In this document: positions 12,491 through 24,918 of the stretch, in pieces
Numbering within the stretch: position 1 is the first letter of the stretch
Layout: each line of letters opens with the position of its first letter
Assembly: GCA_006937955.1 (NCBI GenBank)
Contig: SSNP01000059.1
Location: 2,047,993 to 2,111,992, forward strand
DNA: 64,000 nucleotides
Direction of reading: 5' to 3'
Source: Pachypanchax playfairii
Lineage: Eukaryota > Chordata > Actinopteri > Cyprinodontiformes > Aplocheilidae
Made by a program: the position numbers and the translations under genes
The notes under the pieces: generated by a model
Databases searched by the model: none
Told to the model about the DNA's origin: nothing
What the model saw: only the letters and a program-made list of their open reading frames with translations

Positions 12491-13273
12491 TTGTGCATGA
12501 ACCTTGATTTGTCACATCAAGGTTACCAGAATGATTTCTTATTGAATTGCTAATCGCAAACCTGGAAGAGAGCTTGAAATAGTAGAGTGTAACCTTGCAG
12601 CAGCATTGTAGAGGATATAGTGTGGCTTTAGTTAGTGGACAAAAAAGAGAAGCCAGGGCAGAAAATGGAGACTAAAAGAAGCATAAAGAAGTCTGATCTG
12701 ATCTTTCATCAATATAATGGACCCCAAGAGATCCGTAAAACCATCTTACCCTATTGACATGAAGAGTAAAAAAAGTCATTGGATGTTTCTGCACATTTTC
12801 TTTATCCCGATTAGTGTGTCTCAACATTTATTGTCTTTCCAATACAAAAATCCCACAATGCCTAATGAGCTCTGAGCCTCTGCAGATAATATTTTAGCAA
12901 GCTAACAAGATCCAATTAGATGAACACAATTGAGTGAAATCATGGATTTTTCATTAATAATCAAGTGATTATGAATGTGATTGGGTGTTTGACACGACTG
13001 TATAAATTATGGATTTAAAAAGTTCCTCATTTTGGTAGCTTTAAGATAAACAAATTAGAGGGAAGGCAGTTTCTGTAATGTTTTGAAAATACTGGTCATT
13101 AAATTTGTAACAACCTTGTAAGTCCTGTCTTTTTTTCTGGAACAGCGTTCCAATTTAACTATGATTAAAATGTTTTACACAAGAGAAAACAAACAGCAGG
13201 ATGTTGCTGTAAAATTATAACTGAGATTTAAAGTATTATCAAAACAATTAAAGGCTTTGTAATTGCAGCAAAC

Positions 13274-13462
13274 CATTGAAGTTGCAGTTGCACGGCAGGC
13301 AGGGCTCTTCCGGGACATTTCTGTAGTGGTTGTCTTTGCAGTGCTCACAGTGGGGCCCATCCGTGTTGTCACTGCAGCTCACACAGCGCCCCCCGCTGCC
13401 GGTGCCCCTGTACTGCTCCAGGTCAAACACACACTCATCTGATTTCCCACTGCAGTTACACT
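13274..13462 (-). CDS. lamc3: lamc3 exon: LE repeat 2 and start of LE repeat 3
   Basis: This exon has 189 nt on the minus strand. Two bases complete a Lys codon, then it reads CNCSGKSDECVFDLEQYRGT and onward through GGRCVSCSDNTDGPHCEHC to EEPCLPCNCNFN plus one base. It supplies the eight cysteines of LE2 and the first two of LE3. The acceptor is TTACTTGCAG. The donor inferred from frame and homology is G|GTTTGC, which keeps only GT and the +5 G and is weaker than the other donors here. Reading past this point continues only about six codons to a stop. The join to the exon at 2045 restores a complete LE3, which supports the boundary. Confidence 0.9.
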
Positions 13463-14454
13463 CTGCAAGTAACAGAACAAATAAAAACAGGTGAAGTTAG
13501 GAGAGATGGGGAGAGTGAGAAAAAAGGATCAAAAAGTCCTTAAAGATGGAAAAGTGACTTTTTAAAACAAGGGTCAGAAATAGCTGAAAAGAAAACAGAC
13601 TTTGTGGGTTTACAGTATGCGTGAGAGATTATGTGTTCTGGGATTGGATCATAATTTAGAGGCTCGTTGCTAATCGCATTTCACACAGTCCTAATGAGGA
13701 GCCAATCGGTTGTCAGGGGGCACTTAGATAAGAGCAATTCATGTTTATACATGAGCAAATTACTCAGCTGATAACTCACCATCAAAGCCCTCATACCCCT
13801 CACATCAAATCCCTCTTTAGTTTACCACTTACCCTGAGGGGGGACTTAGGTGAAATTGCTCATTTTATTAGGAATCAAGCTCTCTGTAGAGCTCAAAATA
13901 CCAATATGGTATCTCGTTCTTTTTTTTTTAATAAGAAGTCCCAGCAGTATTTACCTTGATTAGTTTGTTTTAAAGCCTAACATTGCAATGCATTGTTTTA
14001 ATGTAACTTTAGATTTTAAATGATTTGGGATTGATTAGAATAAATAAATACATCAATAAAAACAGCTCACACTCTTACAGGAACGTGCATCTCACAGACT
14101 TTATTGCAGACTCTTTTAATGATGATTGAAAAATCTTTAAAAAATAAAATTGAGCTATTATAAAAAACCTAAAAAACAAAAAAGTGAACATTAATTTTCT
14201 ATCACCTGCTTATTGGCCATTTTGCAAATTGAAATGTGATGCCTTGTCAACTTGGAAGGCACTTATATGGAAAAGATTTATAGGCCTGTGCTTCAGTAAC
14301 ACTCGTGTTTCTTGGATTCTGTTTGAAAGTTATGTCATCAATCTGTAGATGATGGTAAATCACTTCTAATCTGTCAGTTCATGGTGTTTAGACTACGTAA
14401 CATTTTTGTGTTTGGGATCAAAAAACGGAGAAAAAATAAAGTAATTTAATGCAA

Positions 14455-15203
14455 TGTTCCCCAACCCTGGTCCTTGGGGTGCGCTGCATTGCATGTTTTA
14501 GATTTTGTCTTACTGGGACACATGATTTAAAGGTCCTGTATCATGCAAAATCAACTTTTTGGAGCTTTTAACCATGTTGTGATGTTATTTCCTTATTAAC
14601 CCCCCCAAAGAATGGTTTTTGGTTTAATACACGCATTTCTCAGTAATGCTCCTGAATCCTGTGCTCTGAGCAGCTCCTCCACTCTCTCCTGGAAAACGAA
14701 TGACTGTAACATAGTGATGCAACAATGTTACATCAGGACCTGCCCGGCATGTCCACGCTGCCCCTGCAGATTTAACACACATACCCCGAGCTGCGAGAGT
14801 CTGAAGCAAGACACTAAGCACCACCGTCTGTAGTATTTTAGTTTCTAAAAATGTTTCAGTGAAAATATGCATTTGGCTGTGAGAGTTACTGGAATTTATT
14901 CACTATTTTATTCAGGCAGCTCGAGGGGCAGCACTAACAAGGGGGAGGCCTGGAGGAGAGATGGGAATTTAGGTAAACCGATTGTTTTACTTTCTGGTCT
15001 GAGAATAACTCGAGAATATAAGTTATATTACAGGACAAATGAAGATTATATAACACCAAAAGTAAGATTTTATCATATATGTGTCTATCACAGATGTTGA
15101 AAACTGTAAAATAGCAGAATACAGAGCCTTTAAATTGATGGATAATTCACAGGATTGTCTACAAGTTAAATGTAATTGAGGACCGAGGTTTGAAAACACT
15201 GAT
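14455..15203. mobile_element. hAT-like repeat interrupted by a TTAA-flanked element
   Basis: The left part (CCCCAACCCTGGTCCTTGGG, then TGCATGTTTTAGATTTTG) and the right part (GAGGACCGAGGTTTGAAAAC) resemble the two ends of a fish hAT-like repeat. They are separated by the element at 14527-15133. The ends are decayed and no 8-bp target duplication was read. Confidence 0.5.
14527..15133. mobile_element. TTAA-flanked non-autonomous element (TTAAAGGTCCTGT type)
   Basis: Begins TTTAAAGGTCCTGTATCATG and ends ACAGAGCCTTTAAA, an imperfect inverted repeat with TTAA at both borders (14527-14530 and 15130-15133). TTAA targets are used by piggyBac and Kolobok/T2 elements. The TTAAAGG start is more like the latter. 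No transposase is present. Confidence 0.55.
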
Positions 15204-15239
15204 TTAATGGACCATTCTAATAGGTTAAACTGGAAACAG

Positions 15240-15945
15240 ATTTTTTTATGGTTTGCTCAATGTTTTTTTTTGCCACTTCTTTATAAAGGGCTGCATTTGC
15301 AGAGTGCACCACGAATAGTTGTTTTTGATAGATTCTCTCTCTTGAGCTGGTCCTTTGCAGTTCTTCCAGAGTTACCATGGCCATCCTGGCTTGGCTGTTT
15401 GGACTCATACTCTTTTTGCCTGCTGTCAGTTTTGCCATTGTGCCATATTTTTCCAATTTGGATGATGATTGAATAGTGCTCTGATAGATGTACAAAGCTT
15501 GGAATGTTGTTTCATAATGTAACTCGGCTTTAAACTCTAACAACTTTATTCATGACCTGTCGGGTGTAGTCCTTGGACTTAATAACGTCGTTTGATCAGT
15601 GATGTTCTGCAACAGATCTCTGAGACCTTCAAAAAATAGCTTTATTTATGTTGACATTGAATTACAAACAGGTGGACTCTTTTCATTATTAGAGGACTTC
15701 TAAAGGCATTTTTTGCACTGAATTTTAGTTTGCAGTGTCAAAGTAAAGTAGGCTGCATATAAATGCATGCCATGCTCTTCAAATTGTTATTTCGAAAAAT
15801 GTTAAAAATCATCCTTTTCACTTCAGAATTATGCACTACTTTGTATTATTTTATCACATAACATTAAAAACGCTTAAACATTTGTGTTTGTAACATGACA
15901 ATGTGGAAACGTTTAGGGGGTGTAAACACTTTTGCAATGGTTGCG
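15240..15945. mobile_element. Old Tc1-like interspersed repeat
   Basis: The order of motifs TTGCAGTTCTTCCAGAGTTA, TTGTGCCATATTTTTCCAAT, ACAAACAGGTGGACTCTTTT and GTAACATGACAATGTGGAAA, ending in GTGTAAACACTTTTGCAA, matches a widespread old Tc1-like repeat of fish as I remember it. It is heavily diverged. The minus-strand frame at 15217-15543 derives from decayed transposase sequence. Confidence 0.6.
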
Positions 15946-16139
15946 TTAGGGAATCTTATAAAATTAACAGTTACAGGCAATATTCTATCCTTTTCACCTA
16001 ATTTTTAACTAGTTTTTGGCATAAATCATGCTATTTATAGCACATATAAATTAGAAACATTAATGTTGGAGAAAGTTTAATAAAAAGTTACTTTGAGGAT
16101 AGCCCTAAACACTTGTCCAGTACAATTATATGAGTCAGT

Positions 16140-17330
16140 CATCCATCCATTCATGGTCGAGTCGTGGAGGCAGCAGTCTTAGCAGGGATGCCCAGACTTC
16201 CCTGTCCATGCACACCTCCTCCAGGGGGGACCTTGAGGCATTCCCAGGCCAGCTGAGAGACATAGTTCCTCCAGCATTCCAGTGTGTCCTAGGTCTTCCT
16301 GGGGGCCTCTTCCCAGTGGTTCCAGAAACCCCCCCCNNNNNNNNNNNNNNNNNNNNNNNNNNNNNNNNNNNNNNNNNNNNNNNNNNNNNNNNNNNNNNNN
16401 NNNNNNNNNNNNNNNNNNNNNNNNNNNNNNNNNNNNNNNNNNNNNNNNNNNNNNNNNNNNNNNNNNNNNNNNNNNNNNNNNNNGCTGACTGAGCTTTTCA
16501 CCATCTCTCTAAGGAAGCACAAAGGCCACCAAGCAGAGGAAACTCATTTCAGTCACTTGTAGATCAAGAGGTTTGCCTGTCAGCTCAGCTCCCTTTTCAC
16601 CACAACACATCCCTGCAGAAGCTGCATCAATGATCTCACGATCCATGTGTCCCTCACTCATGAACAAGACCTAGAGATACTTGAATTCCTCCACTTCAGG
16701 CAAGGACTCTCCACTGACCGGGAGAGGGTAAGGCAGCTTTTTCTGGTAAAGAACCGTGGCATTGGATTTGGAGGTGCTGATCCTCATTCCAGTCGCTTCA
16801 CACTTGACTACAAACTACCCCAGCACACTTTGGAGGTCCTGATGAGAAGAAGCCAACAGAACAACATCATCCATAAACAGCAAGGAAGATATCCTGTGGG
16901 TCCCAAGTCAGACCCCCTCTGTCCCCCGGCTGTGCCTAGAAATTCTGTCTACAAAAATAATGAACAGAACTGGTGACAAAGGACAGCCCTAATGGAGGCC
17001 AACGCGCACCGGAAACAGGTCTGACTTGCCAACAAAACGGACAGCCCCCAGCCCCCCCACAGGACACCATGAGGACCACGGTCAAATGCTTTCTCCAGAT
17101 CCTCAAAGCACATGTGGACTGGCTGGGTGAACTCCCATGAACCCTCGAGAACCCGATGGTATAGAGCTGGTCCAGCGTTCCACAATGGGACGAAAACCAC
17201 ACCACTTCTCCTGAATCCGAGGTTCGACTAATGGTTGGATTCCTCTCTCCTTCACCCAGGAATAGAATAGCTGAGTGTGATCCCCCTGTAGTTGGAACAC
17301 ACCCTCCTGGTGGCAAGACTCAGGGGCTGG
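16140..17330 (-). mobile_element. LINE reverse-transcriptase to C-terminal region, broken by a gap
   Basis: Minus-strand pieces in different frames read VEPRIQEKWCGFR, PVHMCFEDLEKAFDRGPHG and MDDVVLLASSHQDLQSVLG (catalytic DD kept). After the gap comes VWASLLRLLPPR near the left end. The order fits the reverse transcriptase and tail of a fish non-LTR element. Frameshifts and stops make it inactive. The assembly gap at 16337-16483 lies inside it. Confidence 0.8.
16337..16483. other. Assembly gap (147 N)
   Basis: Run of N following a C homopolymer, inside the LINE copy. Confidence 0.99.
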
Positions 17331-18878
17331 ATGAGATCCATCCTGAGTACCTCAAGTCTCTGGAAGTTGACTGCTTTATCTTCGCTGAAATGTCTCTGAA
17401 TGAGTAATATTTTTTAATTAAGTGTTCCACAGTTAAAAATAAGTTGATTTTTGTGGTTTTACGATTTAATAGTTTATTTAGAATTTACTGAAAAAGTTAC
17501 AAATACTTTTTATCTAAAATTCTTGCTTTACTGATACCAAACAGTAATCCATTGCCAAATTAGATAAAAGTAGATTTTTTAATACAATATGCATTTGTTG
17601 ACAAATATTGATTCCCTTGCTATCACATCAGCAGTTTCACTGGTCACAGTGCAACATAATTTGACACAACTGTCCTCCTCTGACACAGATAGTTGCTGCA
17701 TGAGTCAGTACTGATTGGCACTGGTGGGCCGCTAGCACACAAATTCAGCCATCCCGTCTTGTCACCTCCCATACACTCGATCTTTATCATTCCAGCCAGT
17801 GGTGCTGCTGCCGGTGCTGGTCAGGCGAGCTGACAGCCAGGCAGCAGTACTGTCAACAACAGCCTGAGCCTGTCGCCTTTCTGCTGGTGCTACAGATTCA
17901 TGCAGGCTGTGACTCCTCATGAAAACTGTTGTAATTTTGGATGTCTACTGGTATACTGAGAGGCACTTCTTATAGTCAAAGGTGGGTAATGACATATTAT
18001 AACATCCCATTTTGAGCTCAATTCTTTATGCAAGGCCAAAATGTACTTAAAATCTACGTATGCACCACTTCTTGAAATAAGAACCTTAGATACACTATGT
18101 TCATTCTAACACAAGTCAAAATACATTTTTGTTTAGGTTTAGTGCAGCAATTATTGTTTGATGTAAAAACTTGTTGTAATAACTCTAAATTATTTGTGTT
18201 GACATACTTTCTTGAGCACAATATATGAAATCATTTAATACATGGGAAGTTTAAAAAGTGTTAACAAGTTTCCTGTTTAAAAAAAACTGCTGCTGGCAAA
18301 AATAAGTAAAATGATAGTTAAAAATAAAAAGAAAATCAGAGGAAACTGAACAGTGTGAATGTGGAAATGAAACCAGTTCACAACCTCTCACCTGGGTTAA
18401 ATCCATGGCATGTGTTGAATAATAAAAAGGAAGCTTGTTATTTCTAATTTTGTTAGGTCTAGGTGAGACTTAAGGATTGTTCATTGTCATTTTGTGTGTA
18501 GCAGGAGCTGTATTCACAAAATATACAAAAAATTCAGTTGGTTTAGGTTTCTGTAAAGAATATAGAAAACGTCATCTTGAACCAGTGAGTTGTATTCGAC
18601 TATAGAGCATAAACCCTTCATTCCACAGATAGGTTCACAGGTGAGAGCTCTGTGGTAGAAAATAATGGACACTTATTTATACAGCTGTGAAAAATGTTAT
18701 GTTCTGATGAGTCATGCTTCAGCATTATTCTCAACTCATTCAATTGCATAGATGATACAACACTAAGAGAAGTGCGCAAGCCAGAATTGTACCAAATGCA
18801 TGATGAGAGATGTGGAGATTTATTTTTCTGTTCTTGCCTGAAGCACCAAATATACATATCTTGTTATATTAGGTATGA

Positions 18879-18881
<3 letters not shown>

Positions 18882-18928
<47 letters not shown>

Positions 18929-18948
18929 AACACACACACACACACATA
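18882..18948. repeat. (TA)n(CA)n microsatellite
   Basis: Pure TA dinucleotide run with one TG interruption, passing into a CA run, directly abutting the left end of the Tc1/mariner copy. Confidence 0.95.
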
Positions 18949-20105
18949 CACTCACTGGCCACTTTATTGGGCACGTCAACGCACATTTCTAATCAGCCAA
19001 TCACATGGCGGCAACTCAATGCATGGTCAAGACAATCTGCTCCAGTTCAAACCAGCATCAGAATAAGGAAGAAATGTGATTTGAGTGACTTTGAACGTGG
19101 CATGGTTGTTGGTGCCAGAATGGCTGGTCTGAGTATTTCAGAAACTGCTGATCTACTGGGATTTTCACGCACAACCATCTCTAGGGTTTACAGAAAATGG
19201 TCCGAAAAAGAAAAAATATCCAGTGAGCGGCAGTTCTGTGGGCGGAAATGCCTTGTTGATACCAGAGATCAGAGGAGAAGAGCCAGACTGGTTTGAGCTG
19301 ATAGAAAGGCAACAGTAACTCAAATAACCACTCGTTACAACCAAGGTATGTAGAAGAGCGTCTCTGAACACACAACACATCGAACCTTGAGGCAGATGGG
19401 CTACAGCAGCAGAAGACCACACTGTGTAGCACTCCTTTCAGCTAAGAACAGGAAACTGAGGCTACAATTAACACAGACTCACCAATATAAGACAAAAGAA
19501 GAATGTTGGAAAAATGGAAAAATGTTGCCTTGCCTGATGAGTCTCGATTTCTGCTGCAACATTCGGATGGTAGGGTCAGAATATGGCTTCAACAACATGA
19601 AAGCATGGATCCATCCTGCCTTGTATCAACGGTTCAGGCTGGTGGTGGTGGTGTAATGGTGTGGGGGACAGTTTCTCGGCACACTTTGGGCCCCTTGGTA
19701 CCAATTGAGTTACAATCGTTACAACGCCACAGCCTACCTGAGTATTGTTGCTGACCATGTCCATCCCTTTATGACCACAATGTACCCAACTTCTGATGGC
19801 TACTTTCAGCAGGATAATGCGTCATGTCATAAAGCTGGAATCATCTCGGACTGGTTTCTTGAACATGACAATGAGTTCACTGTACTCAAATGGCCTCCAC
19901 AGTCACCAGATCTCAATCCAAAAGAGCATCTTTGGGATGTGGTGGAACGGGAGATTTGCATCATGAATGTGCAGCCGACAAATCTGCGCCAACTGTGTGA
20001 TGCCATCATGTCAATATGGACCAAAATCTCTGAGGAATGTTTCTAGTAACTTGTTGAATCTATGCCACAAAGGATTAAGGCAGCTCTGAAGGCAAAAGGG
20101 GGTAT
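18949..20105 (+). mobile_element. Decayed Tc1/mariner (DD36E-like) transposon
   Basis: The left inverted repeat (CACTCACTGGCCACTTTATT) sits after a TA at 18947-18948. The right inverted repeat is missing. Transposase similarity stops near 20105, where CA-rich sequence begins. The interior is closely similar to 60818-62048. Transposase pieces lie in at least three frames (18967-19296, 19387-19656, 19705-20046), with in-frame stops and frameshifts. NPKE replaces the catalytic-region NPIE wording around the conserved E. It is a dead copy. Confidence 0.9.
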
Positions 20106-22469
20106 ATTACACAGACACACACACACCTACACACACACAACATATATGTTTATACACACTAATAATTAATATGACTAATATTATTTGTTAACAACATGCA
20201 CTAATCAGCACTGGCTGCAGATTCAAATGATGTGCTGCTATGTTCTTCACAACTGATTAGAATGTTGCTGCATCCTTGCAGATTTTGAAAACCTTCAACT
20301 TGAATGACCATAATGCGATTTTTCAAAATTTTGAGATGCTAACCTTAACCATCACCAAACTCAATACACAACTCTTTCAGCATGTATTAAGAGGCAGCTT
20401 CACTGTTGAAGATGTCATACTACAACATCACCACTCTCCCACACGCTTCACCTGGGGACCTCTTACTCTGCCACCATGATGATAAACCAGCATGATCTTA
20501 CTATAGAAGTTTTGTGCATGCTTAATACTAATGAATATTTCATACCCCTTATATTTATAGTGTGAAAACTTTGGCAAAACCCAGCAAAGACCATCCACTT
20601 TCTTGGATAATTTTTTGCATCATCATGAGTTGTCAACAATAGAGTCTTTAGAACAATAATAAGAAGCAGACTATTTCTAATTATGACCAGAGGAGCTTGG
20701 GCCTAAAGCTTCTTCTCTGCAGTGTTGTGACTTTCAATTTATTACTTAGTTTGTAAAGTATTCTTTTTTTTATTTGTTGCAAGTTTGAAGTCTTTCTCCA
20801 CTTACTTTGAAAGAGGTACTTTATTTTTATGCACATTTCAAGATGTATATGAATGATCACTGTGCAGCTGGCAAAATGACTAAAATCTTTTAATCTTTCA
20901 AATCTGTCCAGTGCATATGTCCATTATTTATTTACAACTAATTATCAGAAAAACCAAAATCTTTCTAGAGGGTCATCATATCCTTTTTGCTGTACTGGTA
21001 TTGAAGGTAAATAAAAGTTTAGTTCATAGTATCCTGAGCTCTCAGGAAATCTGTTAAATGGGATTTCTTTCATTTGACATGCCCTCTCTCTTTGCCACAA
21101 CCCCAACTGCCTGTGAGTTGAACAGCTTCGTCTTTTCATATGAACATGTCATGTTCTGCTGACTCACAGAGGCATTAATGATGAACAGGAGGTTAAGAGC
21201 AAAGATTCTTATCTACAGAACGTAAAATCTTCTTAAAAAGGTGGATGAAATGCACCACTGAATGCATCAATTATCTTTTGTAAATGATAACATTAATGGT
21301 GCTTAATTTGGCTGAGAATTAGCCGTGGCTTATAAAGGTAAGCTTAAATATGATGTTAGCTATTCTGGTAACTATGATTATTCTTGTGCTGTCAGAGAAA
21401 AGAGTGCAGAGGAGGAGTGTGCTGAGAGAAAAGTTACAGAATAGAACACTTACAGTTTTGACATTGGATTTGTTCAAAGAATTTCTTTTTTTGCCTTCTG
21501 CTCAGTTTTTTATGTTTTCTGATGACTACCTCACCACCTAACTCAAGTTGTGATTCAAAATGTGAAATTTTAGAATTTAACTATCGTTCAGGTGTTAAGG
21601 TCCAAGTACTTTTCACATCATTACACTCATTATCCCTTGCAGAAGAAACAATACGATACATAGAATAGAGTGATGAGCAGTTTTTCTATATTTCAATCAC
21701 AAACCCACTCATCACTAAAACCTATTCAAACCCAGATATAAATTCAGAAATACAGGACTGTGTGCATGCAAAAATAAACAAAGCATCAGCAATATCACCA
21801 AGACCTCTACACATTATGAAGACTTGATAATTTATCATGTTGGCAGTATATTAGCTGATATGGTGCCTAAGCATCCCAGTGTTGCTTGATTATGAAGAAT
21901 TTTAAGCAAGACTGTCCAAACAGGCCTCATACTTGGGTTGCAATCACATCAACATGTTATTGGCATCATGTGAGCATGCACAGACTTCCTGCACATACTT
22001 GCGTCCTGATTATTAGGAAGCATAAAAAATGTATCAGAACATTTTTTCCCCATGCTTTACATGTATGATCCATTTTTTACCCCCTTTTTATGCTCAGGAT
22101 CACAAAAGGTTTATGCTTATCACTGTCAATTAAGGTGCAAAAGGGGGGGATAGACCCTGGAAAGGTTGCAAGACCACCCCAGGGCCAATTCTTATTAGAT
22201 GTAGAAAACTGAGTAAATAAAGACATTTTTAAATAATAATTTCATTTAGTAGGGGTAAATGTTATCCACACCAATCTGGCCCTATGTGAAACGTAATTGC
22301 CCCTAAACAATTTCTGGTTGCATCATCCCTGGTTGCAAGTATTTAGAATAACTGACAATGAAAATGTCCCAATGTTTTGTAGAAATGCTGGCCATTTTTT
22401 CCATTGCAGAATTGTTTTAATTAAGCCACATTTGAGGTTTTTCCAAGTATGTATGTGTAATTTTTGTGT

Positions 22470-22740
22470 GTAGAATTGAGCCCAAATGCGCAGATGAGAA
22501 AATATGATTAAATGAACACCGAGGGCGCTTCACACGTGTATCACACTAAATCCAACTGGTCCCAGATATTCAAACTGAAACTAAATCACAGGAGCAAAAT
22601 AATACCAAGAAAAATAAGGGTGTGGACAAAACTAAACAGAGGCAGGATCGGTGGCATGGACAGAACAGATACAGTACATGACAGAATGGCCTGTTTATGA
22701 AAACACAGCATCGAAATCAGAATTAAATCTGGACTTCAAC
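22470..22740. repeat. Possible interspersed repeat of unknown class
   Basis: GAGCCCAAATGCGCAGATGA followed by A-rich sequence with AACTGAAACTAAATCACAGG. It shares wording with 40470-40832 and may be another decayed copy of that repeat. No ends were defined. Confidence 0.3.
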
Positions 22741-23562
22741 ACCAAAACCTCAATTTATTATTTTTTTTCCTTTAGAGCAGAATTTAAAGTCTCTGGAATT
22801 ATCAGGGCGTTTTTTTTCCTGGCAATGAGACAAGCGTTTGTGTTTTTTTTTTTTTTTTGATTAGCCGTGGCTTTGGCCTTGAAACTATCCCATGGATGCC
22901 ATTTTTGCTCAGTCTCTTTCTTTTTGTCAAAAAACCAACACAACCTTAACTAAGAGCCAGTGAAGTCTGTAATGTTTTAACAGAAAAAAAACTAAGGGGG
23001 AAATTACCTTTTAAAAGCACAAGAGACATGATGTGTTTAAGTTTTTCCACCATCATCACCAAAACATTAAATGTATATCTTTGAAAAAATAACTATTTCC
23101 GAGTTCTAGAGATGTGAAACTCAATGCCAAGTTCCTCCTAAGGCACACGGTGATGCTTTGTGTTGGCTTTGCTCCTAATCTCGCTCTCGTCTGTGGGATG
23201 AAGATTGCTACAAGCAGTGAACTGAGATGAGACAAATCGTCTAACGCCTTATTTCAACATCTCAAACACAAAGACTCCACACTGCTTTCCATAACTTGTA
23301 TATGGCCACATCTTGACCACATTTACAGGTTTACCCACCCACAGCCACCTCGTCAACATGTTGTTTATCTCAATCCTTGCCCAAGGACCACACAGCCTGC
23401 GCATTACTAACACTGAGGAGCCTTTGTGCATATAATAAGATACATTCTGATCTGAACTAAATGAAAACAGAACACAATGTTCATTTTTTTATTGTAGTTT
23501 GCTGTGATGAAGACACTTTCTCAAACAATATATTTGTGGAAGATTATCAGTGTGGAAGTAAT

Positions 23563-24180
23563 CAGGGCTTGACATTAACACCCGCCAAATGCGGGTGAAT
23601 TTCAGCAGTGGCGGGTGACGCAGCCACTCCGACTAGCCACTTTTGGCGGGCTGAATTTTATATACATTTTTTTTATTGTAGTTTTCTCAAATGACATCTG
23701 AAATAATAAACGAATTGCAATGTGAGACTAAGACACTACAACTCCCATGAGCACTGCCTGCGCACAGTGTTTGCTCATTGGTCCATTCGTGACCAACGCC
23801 ACTTTAGACAGCCGGTCCCTGTGGACAACAGTTGTGAAATAGTGGGGGTGATAATGTGGCGGCACATTCAAGGCGTCAGGAAACCCGAAGAGCAAACAAA
23901 AAGAAAACATGAAGATGAAACGAAGGAAGGAGAGACAAAGAAAAAGAAAAGGTCGTTTAACGAAAAGTGGAAGACAGCAGGTCGAGAATGGTCATTTACA
24001 TTTAAAAAGGTTGTAAATCTAGGTCAAGTAAACTTTACCACGCCATAGTCAGCTTTAATCATATTAAACATAATTTCTCAACAACAAAATTGTGGCTAGT
24101 GAAAATGCTGAGTGGCTAGTAACTTTGGAAAACCACTAGCCACAGTGGCTGGTGAACAGAAAAGTTAATGTCAAGCCCTG
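23563..24180 (+). mobile_element. hAT element with transposase N-terminal remnant
   Basis: The 17-bp perfect inverted ends are CAGGGCTTGACATTAAC (23563-23579) and its complement (24164-24180). They are flanked by 8-bp target duplications GAAGTAAT and GAAGTAAC (7 of 8). The plus-strand frame 23722-24048 ends in a lysine-rich segment with KKKKRSFNEKWKTAGREW. This resembles the N-terminal region of hAT-derived zinc-finger proteins, but no catalytic domain follows. It is a non-autonomous deletion derivative. Confidence 0.85.
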
Positions 24181-24216
24181 GAAGTAACCCTTCAGAACTA
24201 ACAGAGAACCTTTAAA

Positions 24217-24918
24217 CTGTAACCCCCAAATTCCACTCCGTCCGTTCCGCTCCGGTCCGGTCTGCCTCCGCTGGCTTCCGACCTCATATTACACTGCATC
24301 CTCTCTACATCGGCTTCGCTCCGATGCGAAGACCTGAGGTGCGCAAATAAGATGCGCAGGATTTGATTTATTGACATCCTTGTGAAAAGGATGCGTGGTG
24401 TCATAAAGAATCTTGTGCTTTTCCACTTCAAGGATCAGCTGCTCCTCGTTCATCTTCAGCTGTCACTCGCTAGTGTTTATTACACAAAACCACAGGATCG
24501 ACAAAATGGTTTGCAAAATAATATATTTTTGAATTATAAGGTGTTCAATTCATGTGTAAACACGCACAAATGTTTGGAAACATACATGTATACATATAAA
24601 GTTGTTAGATTAAAATACCTATGCGTATGAAACAAAAAATGTGTTTGTTCATCAATTTATTTTGATAAAACGGAAGTTGTGCTTGTTCCCTATCCTGTTG
24701 GGGCGGTGTGATTTCTGTACATTGACTGCGGACTTGCTCCGGCGTCTGGCAAAAATAGAATCGATCCTATTCTCGCCAGATGGCAGAACGGCAGTGCGGC
24801 GCACGGTTGCGCACTGCGGAGGCAGTGAAATAGCCTTGATTGACTACAGCGGGACCGTTTTTGATCTGGCGTTCGTGCCGGGGAGAGGAGCGCACGTAGT
24901 GGAATTAGGGGGTTACAG
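24217..24918. mobile_element. DNA element with 20-bp inverted ends (CTGTAACCCCC)
   Basis: CTGTAACCCCCAAATTCCAC at 24217-24236 is mirrored by GTGGAATTAGGGGGTTACAG at 24899-24918 (19 of 20). The interior has CG-rich subterminal blocks such as TCCGCTCCGGTCCGGTCTGC. No target duplication or transposase was recognised. It lies 28 bp beyond the neighbouring hAT target duplication. Confidence 0.65.

Larger units (their letters stand above)
2046..13273. other. lamc3 intron between LE2/3 and LE3 exons (11.2 kb)
   Basis: This intron carries the LINE, hAT, TIR-element, minisatellite and Gypsy remnants listed separately. The stretches 3160-4590, 6510-7360, 7840-8190, 10085-11080 and 12500-13270 show no gene or recognisable element beyond AT-rich low-complexity tracts, such as the palindromic AT run near 4490-4555. 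At 11835-12215 there is GC-richer sequence with two related direct motifs (TGCATGTAAACG near 11865 and 12205), possibly a degraded DNA transposon. Confidence 0.6.
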
